The notes below the pieces were generated by a model. It saw nothing but the letters and a program-made list of their open reading frames with translations. It did no database searches and had not been told where the DNA came from. Below, piece after piece: positions 47,211 through 55,593 of a stretch of DNA of 64,000 nucleotides. The stretch covers positions 1 to 64,000 of the forward strand of contig NZ_JASHJI010000003.1 of the NCBI RefSeq assembly GCF_030733265.1, given 5' to 3'. How positions within the stretch are numbered: the stretch's first letter is position 1; each line of letters starts with the position of its first letter. The position numbers and the translations under genes were made by a program. This DNA is from Roseibium sp. MMSF_3412. GTDB taxonomy: Bacteria; Pseudomonadota; Alphaproteobacteria; Rhizobiales; Stappiaceae.

Positions 47211-48828
47211 CGCATCGAGCTACGCGGATCTCTGCGCGCGTTTTGCGTGGGACTTACCGGAACGCTTCAACATCGGTACGGCGATCTGCGACACCTGGGC
47301 AGACCGGGAACCGTCCCGCAACGCCCTGGTCTATGTTGAAGAAGGCGGCGATACCGCAACCTACACCTATGCGGATCTGAAACGGCTGTCCAACCAGCTT
47401 GCCAATCTTCTGGTCAGCTGCGGCACTCAGCCGGGAGACCGGGTCGGCGTCTTGCTGCCGCAGCGCCCCGAAACGGCTTATGCGCACATCGCTGCCTTGA
47501 AAACCGGTACGATTTCGATCCCGCTTTTCACTCTCTTCGGCGAAGAGGCCCTTGAATACAGATTGCGCGATTCCGGCGCGAAGGTCGTCATCACGGACAG
47601 GAGCGGCGCTGCGAAACTGGAACCGCTGAGAGACCGCCTGCCGCACTTAAGCGCCGTCTTCTGTGTTGACGGTGAAGACAGTGGTGCTGACGACCTTGCC
47701 AGCCATATGGCCGGGCACATGACCGAGTTCAGCCCCTTTGACACAGGCCCTGATGACCCGGCGATCATTATCTACACGTCCGGAACCACCGGCCAACCCA
47801 AAGGGGCTCTGCACGGACACAAGGTCCTGCTCGGCCACCTGCCCGGCGTCGAGATGAGCCACGACTTCCTGGGTCAGCCCGGAGACCGCATCTGGACGCC
47901 GGCCGACTGGGCCTGGATCGGTGGCCTGCTCGATGTTCTGATGCCTGCGCTCTACCTGGGTGTGCCTGTCGTTGCCTGCAGGTTCCGGAAGTTCACCGCG
48001 GAAAGCGCCTTCCAGCTTCTTGCGGACCAAAAGATCCGCAACACCTTCCTCCCGCCCACGGCGCTCAAGATGATGCGCCAGGTGCTGGATGCGCACAATC
48101 GCTGGCAGCTTGATCTGCGGTCGGTGGCCTCCGGCGGCGAAACGCTTGGCGCCGAACTGATCGACTGGGGACGGCAGACCTTCGGACTGACCATCAACGA
48201 GTTTTACGGCCAGACCGAGTGCAACATGATCGTCTCAAGCTGCAGCAGCCTCATGCCGGCACGCCCGGGCATCATGGGCCGCGCGGTCCCGGGACACCAG
48301 GTTGCCGTCGTTGACGACACCGGAACCCCGCTCCCGGCAAACACGCTCGGCAACATTGCCGTCAAGCGCCCCGACCCCGTGATGTTTCTGAAATACTGGA
48401 ACAACGAGACGGCCACGGCGGAAAAGTTCGCAGGCGACTGGATGCTGACCGGCGACACGGGCCAGGAAGACGACGACGGTTGGCTGCATTTCGTCGGCCG
48501 GGACGATGATGTCATAACCTCGTCCGGCTACAGGATCGGTCCCGGTGAAATCGAGGACTGCCTGCTCCGCCACCCCGCCGTTGCCATGGCGGGTGTTGTC
48601 GGCAAGCCGGACCCGCAGCGCACGGAAATCGTAAAGGCTTTCATCGTGCTGAAGGATGGGGTTGAACCGGCCGACGCGCTTGCTGCGGATATTGCCGAAT
48701 TCGTCAAGACCCGCCTTGCCGCACATGAATACCCGCGCGAAGTCGAATTTGTGGATGCATTGCCCATGACTACCACCGGAAAGGTCATCCGGCGTGCGTT
48801 GAGAGCCCGTGCCGAACAGGAGGGGTAG
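47197..48828 (+). CDS. Acyl-CoA synthetase, AMP-forming (medium-chain/branched-chain type)
   Basis: 543 residues of the ANL superfamily. It has the P-loop IIYTSGTTGQPKGAL (near residue 190), FYGQTECN, WMLTGDTGQEDDDGWLHFVGRDDDVI, and the C-terminal lysine in TTTGKVIRR. The sequence is of the acetyl/medium-chain acyl-CoA synthetase (MACS) type. Within this operon it could activate isovalerate or another branched-chain acid, or acetoacetate made by the lyase; both are inference. The start overlaps liuD by 14 bases and is preceded by AAGGAGG. Confidence 0.88.
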   Translation: MLPHDASSYADLCARFAWDLPERFNIGTAICDTWADREPSRNALVYVEEGGDTATYTYADLKRLSNQLANLLVSCGTQPGDRVGVLLPQRPETAYAHIAALKTGTISIPLFTLFGEEALEYRLRDSGAKVVITDRSGAAKLEPLRDRLPHLSAVFCVDGEDSGADDLASHMAGHMTEFSPFDTGPDDPAIIIYTSGTTGQPKGALHGHKVLLGHLPGVEMSHDFLGQPGDRIWTPADWAWIGGLLDVLMPALYLGVPVVACRFRKFTAESAFQLLADQKIRNTFLPPTALKMMRQVLDAHNRWQLDLRSVASGGETLGAELIDWGRQTFGLTINEFYGQTECNMIVSSCSSLMPARPGIMGRAVPGHQVAVVDDTGTPLPANTLGNIAVKRPDPVMFLKYWNNETATAEKFAGDWMLTGDTGQEDDDGWLHFVGRDDDVITSSGYRIGPGEIEDCLLRHPAVAMAGVVGKPDPQRTEIVKAFIVLKDGVEPADALAADIAEFVKTRLAAHEYPREVEFVDALPMTTTGKVIRRALRARAEQEG

Positions 48829-48858
48829 GAAGTGAACCAACGCCCGGATAACCTTCAA

Positions 48859-48967
48859 TTGTCATCCCTGCGCAGGCAGGGATCCAGTACTCGCTGTACC
48901 GTGCAACCTGCAAGAAAGCCCAGGTTTACTGGTTCCCGGCTCTCGCTGCACTCGGCCGGGACGACAA
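48859..48967. repeat. Dispersed intergenic repeat (TTGTCATCCC...GGGACGACAA type)
   Basis: 109 bp with inverted ends: TTGTCATCCCTG (48859-48870) against a right end ending CCGGGACGACAA (48956-48967). Each half also folds on itself: CCCTGCGCAGGCAGGG near the left and CCCGGC...GCCGGG near the right. The pattern TTGTCATCCC ... GGGATGACAA is one I know as a common short repeat between genes in alphaproteobacteria. It lies inside the leucine operon, between the acyl-CoA synthetase and lyase genes. No protein is encoded. Confidence 0.7.
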
Positions 48968-49003
48968 GCCTGGAAAGACAATCTGCCAAAGTTTTTCTCC
49001 GAA

Positions 49004-49870
49004 ATGAGCGCTAACATGCCCGAATTCGTTACAATCTTCGAGATGGGTCCGCGCGACGGCCTTCAGAATGAAAAGCAGTTTGTCCCGACGGAACAGAAGA
49101 TCGGTCTCGTCGACCGCCTGTCGGACTGCGGCTTCCGGAAGATCGAAGTCACAAGTTTTGTCAGTCCCAAATGGGTGCCGCAGATGGCTGACGCGCAAGA
49201 CGTCATGGACGGGATCTACCGGCATCCGGCCGTGGTCTATTCTGTCCTGACGCCCAACGTGAAAGGCTATACGGCCGCGCGCAAGGCGTCCGCCGACGAG
49301 GTTGCGATCTTTGGGTCAGCATCGGAAGGTTTTTCAAGAAAGAACATCAACTGCTCCGTCGCCGAGAGCATCGAACGGTTCAAGCCGCTGCTCAACAAGG
49401 CCGAACAGGACGAGATGCCGGTGCGCGGCTATGTCTCCTGCGTGACCGATTGTCCTTACGATGGACCAACGCCACCGGAGAAAGTCGCAGACGTTGCCGG
49501 CCAGCTTCTGGACCTCGGCTGCTACGAGATTTCCCTTGGCGACACGATCGGTGCAGGTACGCCGGAAAAGATCGGAAAAATGCTGGACGCCGTCCTGGCC
49601 GTTGTGCCTGCCGACAGGCTGGCGGGCCATTATCACGACACGAAGGGCCTGGCACTGGCCAATATCGAAGTCAGCCTTGAGCGCGGCCTGCGGGTCTTTG
49701 ACAGCGCCATTGCGGGTCTCGGCGGTTGCCCCTATGCGCCCGGCGCCAAAGGCAATGTTGCAACCGAAGCCGTGATCGCACTTGTCGAGGGCAAGGGGTT
49801 TGAAACGGGTATAAGAACCGATCGGTTGGAAGCTGTCGCGGACTATGCGCGCAGCCTGAGGAGTGCATAG
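49004..49870 (+). CDS. liuE: Hydroxymethylglutaryl-CoA lyase
   Basis: 288 residues. A DRE-TIM metallolyase: VTIFEMGPRDGLQNEK at the start (the RDGLQNE motif binds the divalent metal), CVTDCPYDG in the middle, and the active-site cysteine loop GLGGCPYAPGAKGNVATE near residue 242. It splits HMG-CoA to acetyl-CoA and acetoacetate, the last step of leucine breakdown. ATG 49004 and ATG 49016 are both possible; neither has a strong ribosome-binding site. A dispersed repeat fills most of the 175 bp before it. Confidence 0.94.
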   Translation: MSANMPEFVTIFEMGPRDGLQNEKQFVPTEQKIGLVDRLSDCGFRKIEVTSFVSPKWVPQMADAQDVMDGIYRHPAVVYSVLTPNVKGYTAARKASADEVAIFGSASEGFSRKNINCSVAESIERFKPLLNKAEQDEMPVRGYVSCVTDCPYDGPTPPEKVADVAGQLLDLGCYEISLGDTIGAGTPEKIGKMLDAVLAVVPADRLAGHYHDTKGLALANIEVSLERGLRVFDSAIAGLGGCPYAPGAKGNVATEAVIALVEGKGFETGIRTDRLEAVADYARSLRSA

Positions 49871-49872
49871 CC

Positions 49873-50661
49873 ATGACGTTCGAAACCATCTCGATTGCGC
49901 AGGACGCGCGCGGCGTCGCAACCCTGACACTCAACCGGTCCGACAAGCACAATTCCATGTCCGCGCAGATGATCGCCGAACTCACCGCGGCGGCGGCTCA
50001 GCTTGCTGAAGCCGATGATGTTCGGGCCGTTGTACTGACCGGTGCGGGCGACAGCTTCTGCGCCGGCGGGGATCTGTCCTGGATGCGGGAGCAATTCGAG
50101 GCGGACCGGGCAACGCGCATGGCGGAAGCTCGAAAGCTCGCCATGATGCTGAAAGCATTGAATGAACTGCCCAAACCGTTGATCGGACGCGTCCAGGGGC
50201 AGGCATTCGGCGGTGGGCTCGGGTTGATGAGCGTCTGCGACACGGTGGTTGCCGTGGACAGCGCACGGTTCGGTCTGACCGAGGTGCGTCTGGGCCTGAT
50301 CCCTGCCACCATCAGCCCCTACGTACTCGCGCGCATGGGGGAAGGCAAGGCGCGGCGCGTGTTCATGTCGGCAAGGATCTTCTCGGCTGAGGAAGCACGC
50401 GACCTCGATCTAGTCGCGAAAGTAACCGATGAGGCCGGACTCGATGCTGCCGTGGAAAAGGAAATCACGCCGTATCTCGGAGCTGCCCCGGCCGCTGTCG
50501 CCGCCTCGAAAGCACTTGCAAGATCACTCGGCCCGGCGATTACCGATGAGGTCATCGAGGACACGATCCGGCGTCTTGCCGATACCTGGGAAACCCCGGC
50601 CGCCCGAGAGGGGATCTCCGCGTTTTTTGAAAAAAGAAAGCCGGACTGGGTTTCCGCTTAA
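49873..50661 (+). CDS. liuC: Enoyl-CoA hydratase/isomerase, probably methylglutaconyl-CoA hydratase
   Basis: 262 residues of the crotonase fold. The oxyanion hole regions are GAGDSFCAGGDLSWM and GQAFGGGLGLMSVCD, and a glutamate lies in FGLTEVRLGLIPATISPYV. The CAGGDLSWM motif and the context fit LiuC, which hydrates 3-methylglutaconyl-CoA to HMG-CoA. It starts 2 bp after the lyase stop, with GAGGAG before it. It ends the operon and is convergent with the gene at 50696. Confidence 0.9.
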   Translation: MTFETISIAQDARGVATLTLNRSDKHNSMSAQMIAELTAAAAQLAEADDVRAVVLTGAGDSFCAGGDLSWMREQFEADRATRMAEARKLAMMLKALNELPKPLIGRVQGQAFGGGLGLMSVCDTVVAVDSARFGLTEVRLGLIPATISPYVLARMGEGKARRVFMSARIFSAEEARDLDLVAKVTDEAGLDAAVEKEITPYLGAAPAAVAASKALARSLGPAITDEVIEDTIRRLADTWETPAAREGISAFFEKRKPDWVSA

Positions 50662-50695
50662 CAGTCAAACGGTTTCAGAACACCAGATGGACCGG

Positions 50696-51532
50696 TCAGG
50701 GCGTGGCTTGCCGCCGTGCGTGTTCGATCAAGGCGGCAATGCGCGCGACCTCCACCTGTTCGCTCTTGGGCGCCTCGCGTTCCGGACCGCCATACATGCG
50801 CTCGCGCCGCCTGCGGATCTTCTTGCGCTGCCACTCGCTGATTCCCTCCGGCAACTCGATGCCCGCGCGGTCCATGCCGATCAGGATTCTCTGCAGATCG
50901 GGAATGAGCTCGGATGAAATCGTGAAGGTGCCGGCCACGGGATGTTTGAACACCAGCGTCTTGGTGCTCTCCGCGCCGTTCAGAAGAACGGCTTTCTTGT
51001 GCCCGATCGAGCCGATGGTCGACTGGAACCAGGCGACCCAGCCGGATGCCTGCCAAAGCCGGACCTCGATCTTTTTCAGCTCCTCGTAGGGCACCCGCGC
51101 CCGCCGGCCGAACTGTGTGAACTCGAAACCGTTTCCGAAAAAGCGGACCCAGGATGTTTCCTGGCGAACGGCAACCGCAAAGAACAGGAACGCCATGCTG
51201 GCGGGCAGAAGTGCTGTCATGGATAACAGCGCAAGGACGCCCGACGTGTTTGCCATCCCGAGAATTGCAATCGGCAAGAACACGATCCCGATGCCGAAAC
51301 CGATGGCATCGAGAGAAGATATCGACGGTTTTGAAACAGGCTTGATTGCCCCTGAGGGCGCGTTGGGTCGCGGCAAGGCCGCGTAGATGCCGCCAGAGGC
51401 AAGCAGGCACACCAGACAACTGAGCGGCGACATGAAGTAGAAGCCGCCAACAATGGCCAGGACGCCAAGGCTTAAAGGTAACACACGTCGTAATAATTCA
51501 ATTTTGGCCGTTTTGCCCAAACCGCTCTCCAT
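50696..51532 (-). CDS. Hypothetical membrane protein with a C-terminal soluble domain
   Basis: 278 residues, not recognised. Four hydrophobic segments pair up at about residues 15-35, 36-52, 72-92 and 98-122. A soluble part (about 125-278) follows with a PH-like pattern of short beta strands (VRFFGNGFEFTQFGRRARVPYEELKKIEVRL), then a helix rich in arginine and glutamate. The layout recalls bPH-domain membrane proteins, but I would not name it so. It is convergent with liuC and not in an operon. Start ATG 51532 has no clear ribosome-binding site. Confidence 0.7.
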   Translation of the reverse strand: MESGLGKTAKIELLRRVLPLSLGVLAIVGGFYFMSPLSCLVCLLASGGIYAALPRPNAPSGAIKPVSKPSISSLDAIGFGIGIVFLPIAILGMANTSGVLALLSMTALLPASMAFLFFAVAVRQETSWVRFFGNGFEFTQFGRRARVPYEELKKIEVRLWQASGWVAWFQSTIGSIGHKKAVLLNGAESTKTLVFKHPVAGTFTISSELIPDLQRILIGMDRAGIELPEGISEWQRKKIRRRRERMYGGPEREAPKSEQVEVARIAALIEHARRQATP

Positions 51533-51773
51533 GCTTTCGAACAGCGAAACCGTAACAAACTGGGGAGACTTACTGATTCTTCCATTGAATCAACTGTGCC
51601 GGCCGAAATCAACAATGAGATCGAGCTATCCAGAAACAATGTAACCGCATCGGTGAAGATCCCGGGCCAAACTAGATTAAATTTAGACCCAAATTTGCTG
51701 CGGTCATGCCCCTTTTCCTGAGACACTTCGGGAAACCTGCCGTTCCGTCCCGCTGCAGTCCCGGTTCACGTCT
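51533..51773. other. Non-coding stretch between the LysR gene and the hypothetical membrane protein
   Basis: 241 bases with lower GC than the flanking genes. No gene, RNA or convincing repeat was seen. The promoter of the membrane protein gene at 51532 should lie here. Confidence 0.35.
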
Positions 51774-52664
51774 TTACGATTGCGCGCGCTGAAATTCGTC
51801 GTTGATCCAGTTCAGGAAGGCGTCGGAAGCAGGCGTCACTGCGTGCGATGCAGGCGGAAACAGGAAGTAGGCTTCGGCCAGCGGTGCCGAATGTGCGAAT
51901 GGTTTCACCAGGGCACCGGCATCGAGCAGATCTCCGGCAAGGGTGTTATGCGCCATGGAAAGCCCGCCACTCTGGAGCGCGGCTGAGATCGCAATAACAT
52001 AGGTCGAAGACAGGTTGACGTCGCCGTCCCGAAGAAAATCCAGTCCTTGGGATTTGAACCACGTGCTCCAGGTCGCCGTCGTGCCGGCGCAATCGAAGAG
52101 TGTTGCCGTGGCCAGATCAGGCCTCCCGTCCTGATAATCCGGCGAACAGACCGGAAAACACTGATCGGTCGCCAGGCACACGGCCGCCGCCGACATTTCT
52201 TCGGGGCGGCCGAAACGGATTTCAACGCTGGCGGAAGCCGCATGCCGTTCAGGGTCCCAGATGGGTGTCACGATATTCAGGACCAGCCAAGGGTGCTTTG
52301 CATAAAGCCGCTTCAGACGCGGTGCGAGCCAGAAAACCGAGAACGCCATGTTGCATTGCAAGGTCAGGTTCGCACCCCGGTCGGCACCAACGAATGCCTG
52401 TGTGCTGGTGGCGATCAGGTCGAAAGCCTCGCGGAGACTGGGCAGGTAGTTTGCGCCGTCTTCCGTGAGTTCAAGCGCCCGTGTCTTGCGCACGAACAGG
52501 TCCCGCCCCAAAAATGCTTCAAGGCTGCGCACATGCTGGCTGACCGCCGACTGGGTCAGGTTGAGTTCCGCCGCCGCCCGCGTAAAGCTCAGATGACGCG
52601 CTGAGGACTCAAATGCGCGCAACCAGGTTAACGGCGGCATGTTCGAATGCGACATTGGATGCAT
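51774..52664 (-). CDS. LysR family transcriptional regulator (GcvA-like)
   Basis: 296 residues from ATG 52664. The winged helix-turn-helix (PPLTWLRAFESSARHLSFTRAAAELNLTQSAVSQHVRSLEAFLGRDLFVR) is of the GcvA/AmpR-like group, and a substrate-binding domain follows. It is divergent from the aldolase/oxygenase set, with a palindrome CATTAAT-TTT-ATTAATG between them, so it very likely controls that set and itself. The frame runs open a further 61 codons upstream into the intergenic region without support; ATG 52655 is an alternative start. Confidence 0.9.
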   Translation of the reverse strand: MHPMSHSNMPPLTWLRAFESSARHLSFTRAAAELNLTQSAVSQHVRSLEAFLGRDLFVRKTRALELTEDGANYLPSLREAFDLIATSTQAFVGADRGANLTLQCNMAFSVFWLAPRLKRLYAKHPWLVLNIVTPIWDPERHAASASVEIRFGRPEEMSAAAVCLATDQCFPVCSPDYQDGRPDLATATLFDCAGTTATWSTWFKSQGLDFLRDGDVNLSSTYVIAISAALQSGGLSMAHNTLAGDLLDAGALVKPFAHSAPLAEAYFLFPPASHAVTPASDAFLNWINDEFQRAQS

Positions 52665-52672
52665 AACCCATG

Positions 52673-52689
52673 CATTAATTTTATTAATG
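52673..52689. promoter_or_regulatory. LysR-type operator in the divergent promoter region
   Basis: CATTAAT (52673-52679), TTT, ATTAATG (52683-52689): a perfect inverted repeat with T-N11-A spacing, the LysR-box pattern. It lies 9 bp upstream of the LysR start and about 77 bp upstream of the aldolase start. Confidence 0.6.
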
Positions 52690-52765
52690 TCATAGCGCCG
52701 AATTGGTTGTTTGTCAGCACCTGCCCATCCTGCGAGGATCGGGGCGATGATGAAGGAGAGGTTGA

Positions 52766-53521
52766 ATGTTGAAGCTTGCCGAAAACGCGAACATGAGCCA
52801 CTGGCAGGAACGGGTGGACATGGCCGCCGCGTTTCGCTGGACGGCACGGCTGAACATGCATGAAGCGGTCGCGAACCACTTCAGCCTCGCTGTCAACGAC
52901 GACGGCACACAATTCCTGATGAATGCCAACCAGCAGCATTTCAGCCGCATCAAGGCATCCGACCTCCTGCTGCTGGATGCAAACGATCCGGCAACGATGG
53001 ATGCCCCCAACGCGCCGGATCCGACCGCCTGGGGCCTGCACGGCTCCATTCACAGGCTTTGTCCGCATGCGCGCTGTGTGATGCACGTTCACTCGATCCA
53101 CGCGACGGTTCTTGCCTGCCTTAAGGACAGCACCCTGCCCCCGCTCGACCAGAACGCGGCGACATTTTACGGCCGTCAGGTGGTCGACGAAGGTTATGGC
53201 GGTCTTGCCTTTGACGATGAGGGCGCGCGCTGTGCTGCGCTGCTGACGGATCCCAAGGTCAAGACCATGATCATGGGCAATCACGGCGTGCTGGTCATCG
53301 GCGACACGGTCGCCGACACGTTCAACCGCCTCTACTATTTCGAACGCGCGGCAGAAACCTATATCCGCGCGCTGCAGACGGGTCAGCCGTTACGCATTCT
53401 GCCGCATGATGTCGCTGAAAAGACCGCCCAGGAACTGGACGAGTATCCCGGACAGGCAGATCGGCACCTCAACGAGTTGAAGGCGATCCTCGACGACGAA
53501 AAGTCCGACTACGCGAGTTGA
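52766..53521 (+). CDS. Class II aldolase/adducin family protein
   Basis: 251 residues. The zinc site HVHSIHAT (about residues 107-112) and GNHGVLV (about 172) are the aldolase/epimerase/adducin signature; the conserved N-terminal HFSL replaces the more usual GN(I/L)S. Family members cleave or decarboxylate phospho-sugars or small hydroxy-acids. It starts a rightward set of four genes with an oxygenase, Rieske ferredoxin and tautomerase, under a LysR regulator. Start ATG 52766 has AAGGAGAG before it. The substrate is unknown; unlike fuculose-phosphate aldolases, it is in an oxidative, non-sugar context. Confidence 0.88.
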   Translation: MLKLAENANMSHWQERVDMAAAFRWTARLNMHEAVANHFSLAVNDDGTQFLMNANQQHFSRIKASDLLLLDANDPATMDAPNAPDPTAWGLHGSIHRLCPHARCVMHVHSIHATVLACLKDSTLPPLDQNAATFYGRQVVDEGYGGLAFDDEGARCAALLTDPKVKTMIMGNHGVLVIGDTVADTFNRLYYFERAAETYIRALQTGQPLRILPHDVAEKTAQELDEYPGQADRHLNELKAILDDEKSDYAS

Positions 53522-53524
53522 GCA

Positions 53525-54553
53525 ATGCCCGACGTCGTCCCGACCAACGCCGCCTCTTCAGGGGTGAAACTCGACAAGAAATCACTGAAAGCCATTGCGG
53601 CCAGGTCCGACCGGCCGGGTCTCGTCTATCTGGTTCAGTGGTCCCTCGGCTTGCTGGTAACCGGCGCCGCTGTCTGGTGGTCAGTCGGCACACTCTGGAT
53701 GTGGCCTGCCATGCTTGTGCACGGGATCCTTTTAAGCGTTCCGAGCTACGCCATGAGCCACGAAACCGCGCATGGCACCGCGTTTCGCACCCGGCGGCTG
53801 AACGAAGCGGTGCTTTGGATTACATCCCTGATCTATATGGAAGAGCCGCTGCACCGGCGCTACTCGCACACCAATCACCACACCCACACATGGCATGTCG
53901 GCAAGGACAGCCAGATGCCCTTCGACACGCCCATGGGTTTTGGCGGCTGGATCGCGGAAATCACCGGGTTCGCCTTGTTGCGTTTCCACCTGTCGGTTTT
54001 TTTCAACCTCGCCATCAAGCGCTACACGCCGACGATGCGCGCCGTCGCACCGGAAAGCGAATTGCCCAAAATGACCCGCAACGCCCGGCTCATGCTGGCG
54101 ATCTACGCGGCGATCCTGGCGGCTCCCTTCTTCGGGATCTGGTGGCCCGTCTGGCTCTTGGTCGTTCCGCGCATTCTGGGTGCACCGGTGATGCTTCTGT
54201 TCACCCTCATCCAGCATGTCGAGCTTCAGGAAAACGCGCCGTCCATCCTGGAAAGCACGCGCTCATTCCGCGGCAGCCCGATCACGAATTTCCTCTACAT
54301 GAACATGAACAATCACGTGGAGCATCACCTTTATCCGCAGGTTCCCTTCCACGGACTGCCGGCGCTGTCCGATGCGGTTCGGGACCAGTTGCCGGAACCG
54401 GATCCGGGCTTTTTCCGCACCAACTGGGAAGTGCTCGTGGTGAGCCTCAGGCGTTCAATGGGCCTCTCGACCCGAGCCCCCAGCATACGCCAGGCGCCGC
54501 ATATGATTTCAGATGGCGGACCGGTGCGCCGCATCGCCGAGCGCACGATGTAG
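53525..54553 (+). CDS. Membrane fatty acid desaturase/hydroxylase family (histidine-box non-haem di-iron oxygenase)
   Basis: 342 residues. It has four or five hydrophobic segments and the three histidine boxes of the superfamily: HETAH (about 79), HRRYSHTNHH (about 109) and NNHVEHH (about 262). These hold two irons and activate O2 for desaturation or hydroxylation of alkyl chains or rings. It starts 3 bp after the aldolase stop and precedes a Rieske ferredoxin gene, a likely electron donor. Co-occurrence with an aldolase and tautomerase suggests a hydroxylase of a small substrate rather than membrane-lipid desaturation; this is inference. Confidence 0.88.
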   Translation: MPDVVPTNAASSGVKLDKKSLKAIAARSDRPGLVYLVQWSLGLLVTGAAVWWSVGTLWMWPAMLVHGILLSVPSYAMSHETAHGTAFRTRRLNEAVLWITSLIYMEEPLHRRYSHTNHHTHTWHVGKDSQMPFDTPMGFGGWIAEITGFALLRFHLSVFFNLAIKRYTPTMRAVAPESELPKMTRNARLMLAIYAAILAAPFFGIWWPVWLLVVPRILGAPVMLLFTLIQHVELQENAPSILESTRSFRGSPITNFLYMNMNNHVEHHLYPQVPFHGLPALSDAVRDQLPEPDPGFFRTNWEVLVVSLRRSMGLSTRAPSIRQAPHMISDGGPVRRIAERTM

Positions 54554-54637
54554 ATGCAGCCGTGCAGCGTGGGCCAGGCAACCGCCGGACGCAGGCTTTC
54601 ACCAATCAGCAAAAAACCCGTATGACAAGGAGACCGC

Positions 54638-54949
54638 ATGACAACCTGGGTAGACGCCTGCGCCACGGATGATATCGACGACGAGGATCTCATTGCCTGG
54701 CATCACGGCGGGCACCGCTATGCGATCTACAAAACGGACAAGGGTTTCTTCGCGACGGACCTGATGTGCACCCACGAGGAAGAGAGCCTGGAAGAAGGCC
54801 TCGTGATGGACTGCATCATCGAGTGCCCGCTTCATGGCGGCCGGTTTGACATCCGCACCGGCGAAGCGCTGTCAGCCCCTGTCAGCATCGACCTGAAAAC
54901 TTATCCGGTGAAGGTGGAAGGCGGGCGCGTCTTCGTCGCCCTCGGCTAG
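54638..54949 (+). CDS. Rieske [2Fe-2S] ferredoxin
   Basis: 103 residues, a small stand-alone Rieske protein. The cluster ligands are CTH (about residue 44, in DLMCTHEEESLEEG) and CPLHGGRFD (about 63), the standard CxH...CxxH. It probably passes electrons to the di-iron membrane oxygenase encoded 84 bp upstream. A reductase is missing from the set; the flavoprotein at 32339-33523 is one candidate. ATG 54638 has AAGGAG before it. Confidence 0.93.
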   Translation: MTTWVDACATDDIDDEDLIAWHHGGHRYAIYKTDKGFFATDLMCTHEEESLEEGLVMDCIIECPLHGGRFDIRTGEALSAPVSIDLKTYPVKVEGGRVFVALG

Positions 54950-55028
54950 AGCCTTTCCTTCTTTTGATTGCGGAACTGGATGTCAACTCATCATACTGTC
55001 AGTCTCCGACCAAAACCGGGAGGCTGTC

Positions 55029-55247
55029 ATGCCGTCAATCGAAATTCAGATCATGGAGGGCGTCTTTTCCGATGACGAGAAAAGACAGATCATCGAACGC
55101 GTGACGGACGCCTTTGCAAGTGTTGCCGGCCAGACGATCAAGGCCGGCACCTCCGTTCGGATACAGGAAATCCGAAGCGGCTCGTGGGGGTATGCCGGCA
55201 ATCAGATCACGACCGAAATCGCCTTGGAAATGAAGCAAAAGGGCTGA
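55029..55247 (+). CDS. 4-oxalocrotonate tautomerase-like protein
   Basis: 72 residues. Met-Pro start: the proline at position 2 becomes the catalytic N-terminal base. The rest (IEIQIMEGVFSDDEKRQIIERVTDAFASVAGQ) has the beta-alpha-beta pattern of the 4-OT superfamily. These convert enols to ketones or hydrate small acids. It ends the aldolase-oxygenase-Rieske set (79-bp gap, GGGAGG at the ribosome-binding site) and supports a catabolic role for it. Confidence 0.88.
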   Translation: MPSIEIQIMEGVFSDDEKRQIIERVTDAFASVAGQTIKAGTSVRIQEIRSGSWGYAGNQITTEIALEMKQKG

Positions 55248-55593
55248 ACCAGCCTCCCGATTGCGCCAGCGGAGCCTGTTTCCCGGCCGCTTGCCCTTGG
55301 ATACGGACCCGTAAAAGAGGTCGTAACCTGGTGTTCATCGCGTCTGCTGGTTTGGGCAAAGCGTTTCTCAAAAAGCAATCCGGTTTCGCATTGTGAAACG
55401 CAGCTTTCGCGACTTGCACCATTTGCCGCCGGTTTTCCCTCAAAAACACCCGAATTGAATTGGCATCACGCTTGCCCCTGAACGAGGTCAATCACTTGTG
55501 TCTGCAAGTGGACCGGCGCGTCGGGGTATTGGGCACCATGGCTCTGAGCGTGCGCGCAACAGCGTTTGGATGGTGCCGAAAGGAATACTTTAG
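55248..55593. other. 346-bp non-coding stretch before the second VPLPA-CTERM gene
   Basis: No gene seen. ACGGACCCGTAAAAGAGG (55303-55320) resembles the outer end of the repeats at 5505 and 14408 but does not continue, so it may be a remnant. An inverted repeat GTTTC-GCATTGT-GAAAC lies at about 55382-55398, and a sigma-54-like promoter at 55461-55475 (listed apart). Confidence 0.35.
55461..55475 (+). promoter_or_regulatory. Sigma-54-type (-24/-12) promoter of the VPLPA-CTERM gene
   Basis: TGGCAT (55461-55466), five bases, TTGC (55472-55475): the spacing and bases of the RpoN consensus TGGCAC-N5-TTGC, with one difference. It points at the gene starting at 55594. PEP-CTERM-type genes are reported to be controlled by RpoN and the PrsK/PrsR pair in some exosortase bacteria, which agrees with this site. 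Confidence 0.55.
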
